DNA of 64,000 bases from Boesenbergia rotunda (GCA_024364735.1 JAGFNQ010001124.1:58331-122330); one strand, 5' to 3'; numbered from the stretch's first letter, positions 20,919 to 32,940 are shown. A program made the numbers and translations. Notes: generated by a model from the letters alone, not told the origin.

Positions 20919-22367
20919 TTAGAACAGCTCTGGATACCTTTGCCTCATGCTATATTCTGATTCCCAAGTTGCCTCTTCATACTTCTGATTCAGCCATAAG
21001 ACTTTCACTAATGGTACCACTTTGTTCCTCAGCTTCTTATCTGCTCGATCTATTATCTGAATAGGTCGACTTTCATAACTGAGATCTTCTTGCACTTGTA
21101 CCATCTGTGGCTCAATCACTTGGTTGGCATCTGGGATATGCTTCTTTAGCATTGAGACATAGAACACATTGTGTATTGCTGACATCTCTGAGGGTAGCTC
21201 CAACTCATAAGCTACTTTACCAACTCTTTTCGTCACTTGGTAGGGCCCTACGTACCGAGGACTTAGCTTGCCTTTCTTGCCAAATCTCATCACACCCTTC
21301 ATAGGAGCTACTTTGAGGAAAACTGTATCCCCAACTTCAAACTCTAACGGCCTACGGCGTACATCGGCGTAACTCTTCTGCCTACTCTGAGCAGTTTCTA
21401 TTCTCTGGCGGATACTCCTTATAGCTTCTATGGTATCATCTATGAGATCAGTCTGTGACCCCATTTCTTTATTCTCACTACCTTCATACCAACAGAGGGG
21501 AGATCTACACTTCCTACCATAAAGAGCTTCATAGGGTGCCATACCAATAGTGGCTTGGTAACTGTTGTTGTAGGCAAACTCAGCTAAACATAAATACTTG
21601 CACCAACTGCCCTTGAAGTCCAATGCACAAGCTCTGAGCATATCTTCTAGAACCTGATTCACTCTCTCTGTCTGTCCATCAGTCTGGGGATGGAAAGCTG
21701 TGCTGAATTTCAGTTTGGTGCCTAACGCTGTCTGTACACACTCCCAAAAGTGTGAAGTGAAACGACCATCCCTATCAGAGATAATGGTCTTCGGGACTCC
21801 GTGTAGTCGGATCACTTCCTGCACATATAATTGGGCTAACTTTTCAATTGAGTAAGACACTCTGATTGCCAAAAAGTGGGCAGACTTGGTCAATCTGTCT
21901 ACTATCACCCAAATAGCATCATAGCCATTAGTTGTCTTTGGTAGACCAACTATGAAATCCATGGCTATGTCTTCCCATTTCCACTCTGGAATCTGAATGG
22001 GTTGTAGGACACCTCCTGGTCTCTGGTGTTCTGCTTTAACTCTCTGACATGTCAGGCAGGTGCTGACATACTTAGCTATGTCTCTCTTCATCCCTGACCA
22101 CCAAAATCTTCCTTTCAAATCCTGGTACATCTTAGTGGAACCAGGATGCATTGAGTAGGGAGTTCCATGGGCTTCTTCAAGAATCTTCTTCCTCAGCTCT
22201 TCGTTATTAGGGACACATAAACGGTCACCATAATAGAGTATCCCACTGTCAGATACTCTAAACTCTTTACTTTCTCCTTCTTGTATCTCTTGCTTGATCC
22301 TTTGGATATCAGAATCCTCAGCTTGCTCTTTCTGTATATCTTCAAGCAAGGTTGACTCTAGTGTCAA
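20919..22367 (-). pseudogene. Element E integrase with chromodomain
   Basis: This 482-codon block is open from 22367 to its stop at 20919 and lies in one frame with the RNase H upstream, separated only by TAG at 22377-22379. It has an HHCC zinc module (H at P-H-G/H-G-T...M-H-P-G, then C-L-T-C), the catalytic core with A-M-D-F-I, I-S-D-R-D-G-R-F and Q-T-D-G-Q-T-E-R giving all three D, D, E residues, a GPY/F-like region (Y-V-G-P-Y) and a C-terminal chromodomain-type segment ending W-E-S-E. In the family this integrates cDNA and steers it to heterochromatin. The domain itself looks intact; the polyprotein is not. Confidence 0.9.
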
Positions 22368-22376
22368 TAGAGCTAG

Positions 22377-22886
22377 CTATCCATCAATAATCTCCACTCC
22401 ATAATCTACTATCTCCTTTTGTAATGGTGGTGACAATGATGATAAGGACATCAAAGTGGCACAAGTCTTTCTACTCAGTGCATCTGCTACTCTATTTGCC
22501 TTACCAGGGTGGTAAAGAATCTCACAGTCATAGTCCTTCACTAACTCGAGCCACCTTCGCTGTCTCATATTGAGGTCTTTCTGAGTGAAGAAATATTTCA
22601 AACTTTGGTGATCTGTATAAATCTTACACTGCACTCCATACAAGTAATGCCTCCAAATCTTTAGAGCAAAGACTACAGCTGCCAACTCCAGATCATGAGT
22701 GGGGTAATTCTTTTCATAGTCCTTGAGTTGCCTGGAAGCATAAGCTATGACTTTGCCTTCTTGCATAAGGACTGCTCCAAGTCCTAGCTTTGATGCATCA
22801 CTGTATATATCAAAGCTCTTATCACCTTCGGGTACTGTAAGAATAGGAGTGCTTGTCAGTCTCTTCTTCAACTCAAGAAAACTCTA
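22377..22886 (-). pseudogene. Element E RNase H
   Basis: Located between two in-frame TAG codons (22884-22886 and 22377-22379). RNase H motifs are present: Y-S-D-A-S, D-L-E-L-A-A-V, Y-T-D-H-Q-S-L and A-D-A-L-S-R-K supply the four acidic catalytic residues. The role is removal of the RNA strand during reverse transcription. The domain is otherwise uninterrupted (about 165 residues). Confidence 0.9.
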
Positions 22887-24176
22887 CTCACAGTCTTCAG
22901 TCCACTCATACTTCTTATTCTTTCTGGTCAGGGCTGTAAGTGGAGAAGCTATCTTTGAAAAGTCCTCTACAAACCTTCTGTAGTACCCTGCCAAGCCCAG
23001 AAAACTTCTGATCTCACTAGCATTCTTTGGTTGACTCCAGTTACTAACTGCTTCAATCTTGGCTGGGTCTACCATAATACCTTCCTTGGAAATAATGTGG
23101 CCTAGGAAGGCCACCTGATCAAGCCAAAACTCACACTTTGAGAATTTGGCGTACAACTCCTTCTGGTGTAAGGTTTGCAACACTATCTTCAGGTGTTCTT
23201 CATGTTCTTTCTGAGTCTTTGAATACACTAGGATATCATCAATGAAGACAATGACGAACTTGTCCAGAAAATCCTTGAACACTCTATTCATTAGATCCAT
23301 AAACGTCGCAGGGGCGTTTGTCACTCCAAAGGGCATGACCACAAACTCATAGTGCCCATATCTTGTACTGAAAGCAGTCCTTGGCACATCACTCTCCTTC
23401 ACTCTGAGCTGATGGTAACCTGATCGCAGATCTATCTTGGAGAACACTGTGGCTCCCTTCAGCTGATCAAATAAATCATCTATCCTTGGCAAAGGATATC
23501 TGTTCTTGATGGTTACCTTATTCAAAGCTCGATAATCTATGCACATTCGCATAGATCCATCTTTCTTCTTGACGAACAGTACAGGAGCTCCCCAAGGTGA
23601 ATGACTAGGGCAGATGAAACCCTTGTCGAGCAGCTCTTGCAATTGTTGTTGCAATTCTTTCAGTTCTGCTGGCGCCATGCGATAAGGTGCCTTCGAAATT
23701 GGGTTGGTTCCTGGGGCCAACTCAATTTCAAACTTAATTTCCCGATTGGGAGAGAGTCCTGGTAACTCTTCAGGAAACACCTCAGGATAGTCACAGACTA
23801 CCCTCACTTCTTCTCTCTTCAACCCTTCTCCTTGACTTGCATCCACTATATGAGCTAGAAAACCAGAGCACTCATTCTCTAACATTCTCTGAGCTTGTAA
23901 GGTAGATAAGAACCTTTTTGTCTTTCTCTTTGGGTCTCCAATAAACTCAAATGGAGGTTCTGCTTCTGGTGTGAACTTGACTTTCCTCTTGCGGCAGTCT
24001 ATAGAAGCATTGTACTTGCTCAAGAAGTTCATCCCTAAAATGACATCGTAATCCTTCACCTCAAGGACTACTAAATCACTATAGAGTTCTCGGTTGGAGA
24101 TCCGAATTAATACATCTCTTAGCCACTGAGCAGATGCCATGACCTCTCCCGAAGGTAAGGTTGTTATGAACTTCAT
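22884..24176 (-). pseudogene. Element E protease C-terminus and reverse transcriptase
   Basis: 430 codons. Residues about 1-80 are the end of the aspartic protease (V-I-L-G-M-N-F-L), but the active-site D-[ST]-G region is missing because of a deletion at the gag junction. RT spans about 150-330 with intact motifs: R-M-C-I-D-Y-R-A-L-N, M-P-F-G-V-T-N-A-P and the catalytic F-I-D-D-I-L-V-Y-S. It ends at TAG 22884-22886, where a CAG would restore the frame into RNase H. The ATG at 24176 overlaps the gag stop (ATGA) only because of the deletion and is not a natural start. Confidence 0.9.
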
Positions 24177-24990
24177 CGTTCAACATTTCTGGTGGCCTTT
24201 ATACTGTTTAAGTAGTGCTCAGTGATCAAAGCACTACTTATCAATTCTTCGGAGGTTTGCGGCCTCTTAACACCGCTGGCCACATTTATCGCTATCTCAG
24301 GCCTTAACATCTTGAGCATTAGCCTGACTCTCTGTTTTTCTGTGCTAACTAGCTCTGGGCACAGATGCTCTAACCGATTAAACTTCTTCACTGCTTCATC
24401 CACGGATAAGTCTCCTTGTCTGAATTCCGTGAATTCATCGTAATGCTTGTTGGTTACTCGCATGTGAAAATATTCTTCAAAGAACTCAGTCTCAAAGTCG
24501 GCCCATGTCATCTGGCTGACATTTCTCTTGGCCTTGACTCTCTCCCACCACATTCTAGCATCTCCTGTAAGGCAGAAAGATGCACACTTTCTTTTCTCCA
24601 CCTCAGGCCAGTCCAGTAGCTCTACTATGCTTTCCCAAATTTTGAACCATGCTTGAGCATCCCATGGTTCGATTGTGCCTGAGAAGTTCCCTAGCTTTAG
24701 TTTTTGCCACTAGATGAGGTATGCTTCTTGCCTTATCCCCCTTGTCGGGACTACAAAGGTAACCGATGGGTCTTCGGTCACCACTGGTGCCACTACATTC
24801 GCCACCGGCGGGGTAACAGGAGTGGCCTACTGGTTAGCCATCACGGTGACAATAACTTGCTGTTGCTCTACTAATGTCTCTATAACTGCGCCATCACCTC
24901 TAAGAGAGTTGGTGGTGGTACTGACTCTTTCTCTTGCCCTCTAGGAGCTCGCTCCTCATTTTGGGCCTTTCTAGGACGTACTCTTGACAT
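24173..24990 (-). pseudogene. Element E gag (truncated, frameshifted)
   Basis: The probable start ATG is at 24988-24990 (M-S-R-V-R-P-R). A shift follows after about 36 codons, then in-frame TAG at 24827-24829 and 24710-24712, before the open block from 24601. The capsid signature W-W-E-R-V and F-E-E-Y-F is the chromovirus gag (retrotrans_gag). The frame ends at 24173 without the CCHC zinc knuckle or the protease start, both removed by the same deletion. Confidence 0.85.
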
Positions 24991-25340
24991 TCTCTTATTC
25001 TATATCTTAAAGAGGGTAATAACATTACTTCGATAAAGACCTTTCATCAATAAGGGCATTTTATTACTTCACTATCATCCTACTCATATCATCATACTCA
25101 TATGACATATGTCATATCATCATATTATCATCATACTATCATCATACTCATATTAGATAGCATATATTGATCATGCACATAATAGCATATAATAATACTA
25201 ACATACTTCCTTATCATCATGCACTTACTGATACTAGCAGTCAATAATGAAAAGCATACAAAACTATAACATATGAACTTCTTACTTGGCAGGCGGCAGG
25301 ATTGATGCTTGATGTCAGTATGGCGGAAGGATGGAACTTT

Positions 25341-25352
25341 GCTCTGATACCA
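25341..25352 (-). other. Element E PBS (tRNA-iMet)
   Basis: The minus strand reads TGGTATCAGAGC, the standard initiator-Met tRNA complement, three bases after the LTR end at 25356. Confidence 0.92.
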
Positions 25353-25355
25353 CTC

Positions 25356-27664
25356 TGTGACGACCCACCTTTTATTACTAAGCTTTAAGTTACTACTACT
25401 TGACTTCCCTTAACTTGTTTTATTTTTTTTTCCTTCTCTTTTTTTTTCAAAAAAAACAAAACAACTTTCGTTTTATTTGCTTTGTCAGGATTTGACCGCT
25501 AGACCTCTTAGTTGTAACACTAAAGCACTAACCAGCTACTCTACACAACTTCTCTTTAATGGTACCAGTCGACTGCAATATAGCCAGTCGACTGGTATCG
25601 GCCACAGCAAGTTTCTGGGCGCGGCACCAGTCGACTGGCCTCTTGGCAGTCAACTGGTGCATCGAACATAAGCTACTGTTCGATAGGGCAGTCGACTGGT
25701 TCTGAACCAGTCGACTGGCACGCCTGAAATCCTGCATTTCAGACCTGAAAACTTGTTTCAAAAGTCCACAATTCACATACCTCCAATGTATACAAAGACA
25801 TAACTCCATTTCTAAACTCTATACTAGTTTTATAAACATTTTAGCAACTCAAAACGAATCCATTAACTTGAAATTAAGAACTTTGCGAGATTTAACAAAA
25901 CTATCAAAATATAAGCAAAACACTCTAGAGTTTGTACCAAACTTAACCTCTATGCGTAGTTTAAACAAGGTCATTCATTCTACCACTTCAAAACACCAAA
26001 ACACATGTTCTACAAGACTTAACCCAAAGATCTCTTCCACGGTTCCGCCGCCACTGAACATCAATGCAAGTCCCTTCGCCTCCTTAACTTATGCTTTTTC
26101 TTTACCTTTATCTGCAATAGAAGGAAAATGCAACTAATAAGCGAATTGCTTAGTAAGTAAATCCTAACTCACAAATCCAACGATAAAGGATAAACATGCT
26201 CTTTTCAAGTAATGCTTGCTTCAAAACACATGCACTTGGAAATAATTACACATGAGAACTTTCATACACTTATCATGCTCAATCATGCTTAAAAACATTT
26301 ACTACATCAAAACACTTGCAAACTTAACATGCTCATGATTTCTTTTGCAAACTTACTAATGATACATTTCCACACTTTCAAACACTAACTTCTTTGCTCT
26401 TTCTCTTTAACATGCTTGTAACATAACCATGTTATCATACACAACAAAACATACACTTACGTAAATTGAAACACTTACATATACTTATATACTTCAAAAT
26501 AATAATCAACTTTCTCAGGCCTTGACAATGTACCTGGTATCAGTGTACCAATGCGCGCATCCCTAATAGGTTTCGGGGTAGCTAGCCACCGCACCCTATT
26601 AGAGCTTCTTTCTAACTTTCTGTGGGCCTCTCTTTTGCCCGGTACATGTCCTTTTACAAAAGTAAAATACTTTCTTACTCATAATGCTTGTATTTATCAA
26701 GCTAACTTTCTTTTTCATAAACTTTGCACTATAAACCTTTACCTTTTCTTACTTGAAACTTTCATCGAGCACCTTGCGTGCCCTTAACCCCAAAACTCAT
26801 TTTTGGGACTTTCTTACTCATAATGCCTGTATTTATCAAGCTAACTTTCTTTTTCATAAATCTTGCACTATAAACCTTTACCTTTTCTTACTTGGAACTT
26901 TCATCGAGCACCTTGCGTGCCCTTAATCCCAAAACTCCTTTTTGGGACTTTTCAAGAACTTACTCTTGTCATACTTAGGTCACATACATAAAAACATACT
27001 CCAATTCATATTCTATGATAAAACATGTATTCTTTATGAACTTAAAACACACAAATAAGAAAACCATAATCTTAAAGCATGCATTTAGATCACAAACATG
27101 GTTCCACAATGGGAAATACATGGCGAAACAACTTCTATTGCAGGTGAGTGATTTACTTACCCTTTTCTTGAAGAAAACTCACTAAGTATCTCGAAATTCC
27201 TAGTGTAGGGCTCTTTTCCTCTTCCTTTGCAAGAAATCTCCACTCCTTAGCCCTAGGGAAGAAGCCCTAGGCTCTCCACTCAAGAGGAGGAAGAAGGAGG
27301 AAGAAAACCCCTTATTTTCTCCCTGTTTTCGCAGCTCCCAACCCCTGCTCACGCGGCCTCCCGAAACCCTAAAAGGGGTCTTAACACAACTTAAGTGGGA
27401 GTTTGAATACCTCTTAATGAAACGGCCTAACTACCCTATAACATTATTTCTCTCCAGTTTTTTCTGTGCTTGATACCCTAGCCCAGTTGGTTTCTTGGAT
27501 TTGCTTAAGTGTTGGCTTGCCTTGTGGTCGCGGGATCGATCCCCACCCGACCCCTTTTAATTTTTTTTTCTAATTTCATTCCGAAAAATGCTATAATATT
27601 CCGAAAAATGCTAGAAAAATTCCTAAAAATCCCTAATAATACCAGGAAATTATTGGGTGTTACA
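25356..27664 (-). repeat. Element E 5' LTR (in element orientation)
   Basis: Near-identical to 18572-20883, including the palindrome cluster and the 139-bp duplication (about 26667-26945). It ends with TGTTACA and is followed by the TSD copy TGCCA. No gene inside. Confidence 0.93.
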
Positions 27665-28873
27665 TGCCATTCATTTCTGCACATGAATTGGCTTCTAAGT
27701 CTGTCAGCTCAAGTGTTATGTATCAAGTTGAGTGTTCATGACTGTAAATTGGGTTAAAGTTCCTGCATTAGTATCAACCGAAAATTCTGTTGTCTAGGAT
27801 TAAATTGCAATTTGAATTCAGATTTGCTTTTCTACATTCGGTTGAGTTGCTTGGGTTAATTAGGTTTTCTATTGATTGAATCATTCATTGCCATCACTTG
27901 GTTTAGACATGAGTTAAATCTCCTTGCGTTTCCTTGTGATTTCATGCATAATTGAACCCAAATTCCAGATTTATTTATTTGAAACCTGAAATTCACAAAC
28001 GACACATAAATACAAGCACGAATCAAACACAACAAACTAGTCCCCGAGAAAAATACGACCTGTGACCCCTTTACTACGCTTTTCTATTTTGATTGCAAAA
28101 AGGGTTTCCAGCATTTATTTATAAATTCTAAATTTGATGGACCCACATTCGTGACACATAGTTTGGGCCTGTCAATACCCGAGGCCTATCATCGGATTGT
28201 TACTCGAAGCCTCTGGCCAGAGCATGACATGTTCAGAGTATGAATCTCTTAAATACATGAGAGTAATTAGAATCCGTAGGACGAGAAAACGTTACTTGTG
28301 CTAGGTGTGACGTAGTAAGCCTAGTGGGGACTGACACACATAGACCATGTCCTGAACCAAGTGGGTATAAGATGGTGAAGGGAATGGGGCACGATTCATT
28401 ATAGCTGCTGAAGGATTTCAGAATTGTTTCTGAGGTCAACCGTTGATCTTTCGATTAATTGGGGATTATGATGTACTACTAGGTGCCACTCATGATCGTT
28501 CTATAATTAATTAATTATAGACGGCCAACATAAATCGAAAGCCTATTTAGTCACACGCACTACGAGTAATCCGAGGGATTTAAAATGAGTTGAAAATTAG
28601 ATTTTCCAATCAAGAGAGATTAAGTTTGGTTGAGTCATACGATAAGTCGAATCTGAATTTTTCGGAGATGTATCGGAAGCGTAAAATGGCTAAAGTCTTT
28701 TGAAGACTTAATAGATAAATTAAATAAGTTTAATTCATTGGGGCTTGGCTTGGATGGTCGGCCAAAGAGGGCCTCCATCCTCTTTGCTTGGCCGGCCACA
28801 ACAAAGGGAGAGAACCAAGTTTTTGGTTCAATTTATAAAATAAACCAAGTGTGGTTTGTTTTATAAAATTATG

Positions 28874-29085
28874 GATGATATAAATTTTTATATAATAAAC
28901 CAAGGTTTGGTTTATTTTTCATGGAAATTAAAATGAACCATGGATTGGTTTATTTTATAAAATCAATCATGGATTGATTGATGATATAAATTTTTATATA
29001 ATAAACCAAGGTTTGGTTTATTTTTTATGGAAATTAAAATGAATCATAGATTAGTTTATTTTATAAAATCAATCATGGATTGATT
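28874..29085. repeat. 106-bp tandem duplication in A LTR
   Basis: The unit GATGATATAAATTTTTATA... starts at 28874 and 28980 and carries AACCAAGGTTTGGTT-type short inverted words. The two copies differ at a few positions. Confidence 0.85.
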
Positions 29086-29240
29086 TACCATGATAAGGAA
29101 ATTTATTCCATAGGAGAGAAGAGACTTGATTGATTTTTTATCATGAATTAAAATATGATTTTAACCATGATATAAAATCAAACTTGGCATGATGGAATAA
29201 GTTATTCCATATTTGAGAGGCTTGATGGTTGAGAGGCCAC

Positions 29241-29248
29241 TATATAAA
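29241..29248 (+). promoter_or_regulatory. Putative TATA box of element A LTR
   Basis: TATATAAA within CCACTATATAAAGGACCC is the strongest TATA match in the LTR. It is followed by a CT-rich leader, as expected for the U3/R boundary. Confidence 0.55.
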
Positions 29249-29924
29249 GGACCCAATGCAAGGCTTGGGTAATAATCGTAGAGATGAAGGCATAGGCTCT
29301 CTCCCTCTCTTTCTCTCCTTCTCTTCTCCGCTTCTTGTCGTGCGCCAACCAACCCCAAGAAGGAGCACCAGCCGGCAGCCCCTGCCCTTTCCCTGCCGAC
29401 CACCACCTGCTGCCGGAGAAGGAAGCTCCGACCATCTCTTGGCCGGAAGAAGGTGCTGCCGGAATTAGAGTTTGCCGCAAGGATCCTTTTGCCGCAAGCC
29501 TCTTCTTTTGCTTCGTCGGAATTTTGATTCCGGCCATCCTTTTGTGGTTAGTCTTCCGACTTCTCTCTTGGTTTTTCTTGTCGCGTTCTCGGAGAATTTA
29601 GTAGTTCTCGAGAACACGAAATTCGTGGCTTTGCGAAGTTATCCCGAAGATACTCGGTGTGGACACGAATAGAGGCGTAGCTTCCAAGGGACGCTTACGG
29701 TTGGATCTTGTCCTTTCCTTCGAGTTACGCGAGGTAATACGTATATTAGTTTACGTTTCTGCAAAATTTCAAATATATAATCATGTCTACACAAGATAAA
29801 ATTGCATGCTTAGATGTGTGGTTAAATGATTTAGTGAAATTATTTATGCTAAACCTTCTGCTGCACGTAATTAATTTTGAAATTACGAACCTGCATCCAT
29901 GTCAACATGCACCCGGTCCCAACA

Positions 29925-30576
29925 CTTTGGTCCCTGTAACTAAGGTTAGTTCCAAAACAAACTAAGCAAGAGTGTTAGTCATTATTTACAGCCTTAGCTA
30001 TCTTGGTTCTAACTTCGGATCTCCCAAATGGAACCCTAGATCGAACTGACGCCTAATGTTCCCTCGACGGGGAACGCGTCCTCACCTACTCCTCTCGGGG
30101 GAATTTACCTTTTTGCCAACCGGCTCCTCTGGTTGGACTTTTGGCCCAGCTTTACTCACCAGGTCTTCATGCCCAGTTCGTGACCAGGACTTAGTGCCCA
30201 ATTCCTCGAACTAGGGCTTCGGTGCCCAGCCCTCGGCCAGGTCTTAGTGCCCAATTCCTCGAACCAGGTCTTCGGTGTCCAGCCCTCGGCTAGGACTTAG
30301 TGCCCAACCCTTGGTCAAGTCTTAGGTGCCCATCCCTTGGTCAGGACTTAGTGCCCAACCTTACGTCAGGACTTAGTTGCCCAGCCCGCGGCCAGGACTT
30401 AGTGCCCAACCTTACGTCAGGACTTAGTTGCCCAGCCCGTGGCCAGGACTTCTTGCCTAGATTAACTAGGACTTTCCTGCACACTTGAGTAACTTATTAG
30501 ATCACAAATAATACTTAACTTTGAATCCTTTGCCAATATCAAAACAAGGTTCGTTATGGTGCTTCCTGCACCAACA
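29925..30576 (-). repeat. Element I: start of a minus-strand SIRE-like copia LTR, cut by A
   Basis: Read on the minus strand it begins TGTTGGTGCAGGAAGCACC at 30576, a SIRE-like LTR start, and runs leftwards to 29925, where element A interrupts it. The rest would lie left of A, outside the window. It contains a minisatellite built on AAGTCCTGG, a word style also present in the F LTR. Confidence 0.55.
30150..30470 (-). repeat. About 26-bp minisatellite in element I LTR
   Basis: Around a dozen diverged units of the form AGGACTTAGTGCCCAACC plus 7-8 variable bases are arranged head to tail. Alternate units are more alike (TTACGTC type and CCCGCGGCC type), so part of the array has a two-unit higher-order period. 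Confidence 0.85.
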
Positions 30577-30944
30577 GATCAATCTAGGACTTTTAGACCT
30601 AAGGACCAAGACATTAACCCTAAGAAAGGGAGACACATGCCTAGGCAAATGGTGTAACGACCCACCTTCTGGTACTAAGCTTTAAGGCGGATCGCTACTA
30701 CACTAACTGGCTGGCTGACTAATTAATGATTTCTAATAATGCTAAACCAACTGGGAGAATTTTAAAAATTCTTATTTCGCTATTTACTGAACTAGAATTT
30801 CATAAACATACTGAAGGTACTAATTTGCCCAAAATAAAGCAAAACTTTTATTTTATTATATTGGCAGGATTCGATCCGCCAACCTCTAGGTTGCATGGCT
30901 AAAGCACTAACCAGCTGCTCTACACCACCTTTGTTTTACACAGT

Positions 30945-31040
30945 ACCAGTCGACTACTATATGCCAGTCGACTGGTCGAGCCACAGAATGGTTCTGTGCC
31001 CGATACCAGTCGACTGGTGTTTTCCCAGTTGACTGGTAGT
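30945..31040. repeat. AGTCGACTGG palindrome cluster in the solo LTR
   Basis: Three or four copies of CAGTCGACTG plus a CAGTTGACTGG variant occur at the same relative place as in the E LTR. Confidence 0.8.
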
Positions 31041-32940
31041 TCTGAAATTTCAGTTTTCAGATTTCTAGAATGTATCAACCTTGAGCCACAATGTACCAAA
31101 ATCATATCTAACAAACATAATGACATAAATAATGTTCCACGACTATTCTAAGGTATTTATTACATGTTTTTGGAGGGTTTCTAGCATGTATAGTAACTTA
31201 GAAATCATAAAAACGACATGTAGAAGCATAAACATGAATATGCCAAGTTCGTATCAACTTCTTATTGAAACCATTCATTATTCATATCTAAGGGCATTCT
31301 TAGCTACTACATGTCATTCTATATGGTGCATATATCTTAAAACAAGCATATCCTATGTATTTAGCATGTAAATCAAAAGTATCAAGTTCTTATCTCTAAA
31401 GCTTAAGCATGGATCTAATTTACCACATTGCAAGTAGTAACTCATATCATTCAACATTCGCTAAGCAAGTATTAACACAGGTAAATAAACTACTTTAATA
31501 TACTAGGCACCACAAATAACGAGTCAAATTAAGTTCATACATGGTTCACATAACCTATTGCGGAAAACTAAAAGAAACATAATAAAGACTATTTCTATGC
31601 TTTGTAAGTTCTGAAGACTTTTATTCCAACTCCACCATCACACACACTTTGCATCAAGCCCGCCGCCTCCGCTACTAGTGCTTTCCTTTACCTGTATCTG
31701 CAGTATAAGGAAATGCAAACTAATAAGCATAAAGCTTAGTAAGTACCATCTAGTCTCACAAAACTATGAAACTCAAATTATGCTTTTGTAAAACATGCTA
31801 TGCACATACATGCTCATATCCATAAGAAATCATGCTAGGCTCATGCTAAAATATATATCATAGAATGTGATGACATATAACTGAGACATGACACATACTG
31901 AACTAGAACTGAAAAGTAAACTATAGCATGACATATATATCTGAACTGGAACTGAAACTAACTAACATAAAACTAATTATTAAATTCACCACATGCTAAT
32001 ATGAATTTCTGAAAACTAAATACATATAGTAGGTGAAAATAATAATCAACTGCTGTGGGCCCGGCAATGTACCAACTGTGCGTGCATCCCTAATAAACCC
32101 GAGGTAGCAAGTCCCGAATCCATTAGGGTTCTACTAGGTTATCTAAACCTAGGGGCAACTAGGAGCCCATCCCATACTAGGTTATCTGAACCTAGGGGAA
32201 ACTTGGAGTCCATCCCTGGACCGAAGTCCGGTACAATGCCAACTGAAAATAAAATAGTTCTTTTATACTTTTCTTTTTCTCTTTTGATTCTTGCTTTTAC
32301 TAGGTTATCTAAACCTAGGGGCAACTAGGAGCCCATCCCACTGGACCTTGGTCCCAATCATAACTGAAGCAAGAATTTCTATTCTTTAATACTTTCTATA
32401 GCATTAACTGACTAACAATTTAACAAACACCTTGCGACTTAACCCTTTCTTTTCTTTTAAAGCCGCTCCCTAGGCACTCGAACGTGCTCCTTAACCCGAA
32501 ACTGAAGGGTAAGTGCACTCAAGCCCATCCAGGGATACCTTCAGACTCTAAAACTAATCTGAAGGGTTAATACAATGTGCTTGTTCATAATCCACGATTT
32601 CTAATCGTAGGACATACATATAAGGAAATAAAGCATACGAAACGTCAACCGAAACTACTTATACTGCAGGTGAGAGATACTTACCTCCTGCGCTAGGTTT
32701 TCCTTACGAATAAAATCTGAAATTCCCGAGGGAACGTCGAATTTCGACGTTCTTCTTGCTCCTTGGCGTTCTCCTCGCGTCTACGAGAATTCTCGTAGAG
32801 AATAGGGCCTCTTGAGACCTTCCCTTGGCTTCTCCTTTGTCTTGGGCGAGAGAGAGGGCGAGAGGGGAGGTCGCGTGCGTGAGGGAGGGCGTCGGCGTCG
32901 CTGGGTTGGGAGAGAATTAACCTAAAACTCGTAACTCCCT

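Larger units (their letters stand above)
18572..27664 (-). mobile_element. Element E: full-length Ty3-gypsy chromovirus (minus strand), degenerate coding region
   Basis: Two near-identical LTRs (18572-20883, 2,312 bp; 25356-27664, 2,309 bp) flank a gag-pol read on the minus strand, with a perfect TSD TGCCA (18567-18571 and 27665-27669). LTRs begin TGTAACACCC and end GTCACA in element orientation. The PBS is complementary to tRNA-iMet. Pol order is protease, RT, RNase H, integrase, chromodomain, as in plant chromoviruses, most like the Tekay/Del side. It inserted in B's 3' LTR. The LTR similarity suggests a fairly young insertion. A deletion at the gag-protease junction and in-frame TAG codons make it non-autonomous. 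Confidence 0.95.
4419..28174 (+). mobile_element. Element B: non-autonomous LTR retrotransposon with tRNA-Asp PBS, interrupted by hAT and element E
   Basis: Both LTRs start TGATAAGCACC and end TGTCA. Once insertions are subtracted they are 2,424 and 2,426 bp. The 5' LTR is followed by TGGCGCCGTTGCCGG, complementary to the 3' end of plant tRNA-Asp, the primer typical of the Athila/Tat side of Ty3-gypsy. A PPT (AAGTGTGGGGGAGT) precedes the 3' LTR. There is no protease, RT, RNase H or integrase. The interior instead holds one long unusual reading frame (11328-13622) and about 3 kb of A/G-rich spacer. It must have moved with proteins made elsewhere. C at 52270-61253 is a diverged relative in the opposite orientation. 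Confidence 0.88.
16651..28174 (+). repeat. Element B 3' LTR (interrupted by chromovirus E)
   Basis: LTR sequence covers 16651-18571 and 27670-28174, totalling 2,426 bp, separated by E and its duplicated target TGCCA. The LTR ends TGTCA at 28174. Compared with the 5' LTR it lacks the hAT, giving a clean empty site at GAGTTAAATCTCC (about 27911). Confidence 0.9.
1..29924 (+). mobile_element. Element A: decayed Ty1-copia retrotransposon (5' end outside window, split by element B)
   Basis: The internal region (1-3786) has the copia order gag, protease, integrase, reverse transcriptase, RNase H, then a purine-rich tract (about 3772-3786) and a 3' LTR starting TGTTAG at 3787. The LTR is cut at 4418 by element B and resumes at 28175, ending near 29924 in ...CCCAACA. 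The 5' LTR and PBS lie to the left of the window. Many frameshifts and stops make it non-coding today. It is older than everything nested in it (B, hAT, E). Clade within Ty1-copia was not assigned. Confidence 0.88.
28175..29924 (+). repeat. Element A 3' LTR, second part
   Basis: Resumes after B and ends CCCAACA at about 29924, complementary in form to the TGTT start. It contains a 106-bp tandem duplication, a TATA box at 29241 and a leader-like region (about 29280-29760). Frames here (for example 29202-29537 and 29335-29601) look like LTR leader sequence rather than genes. Confidence 0.72.

Noticed and set aside
29202..29601. Overlapping frames on both strands near 29.2-29.6 kb
   Set aside because: They lie downstream of the LTR TATA box in GC-rich leader sequence; no domain and no intact start context.
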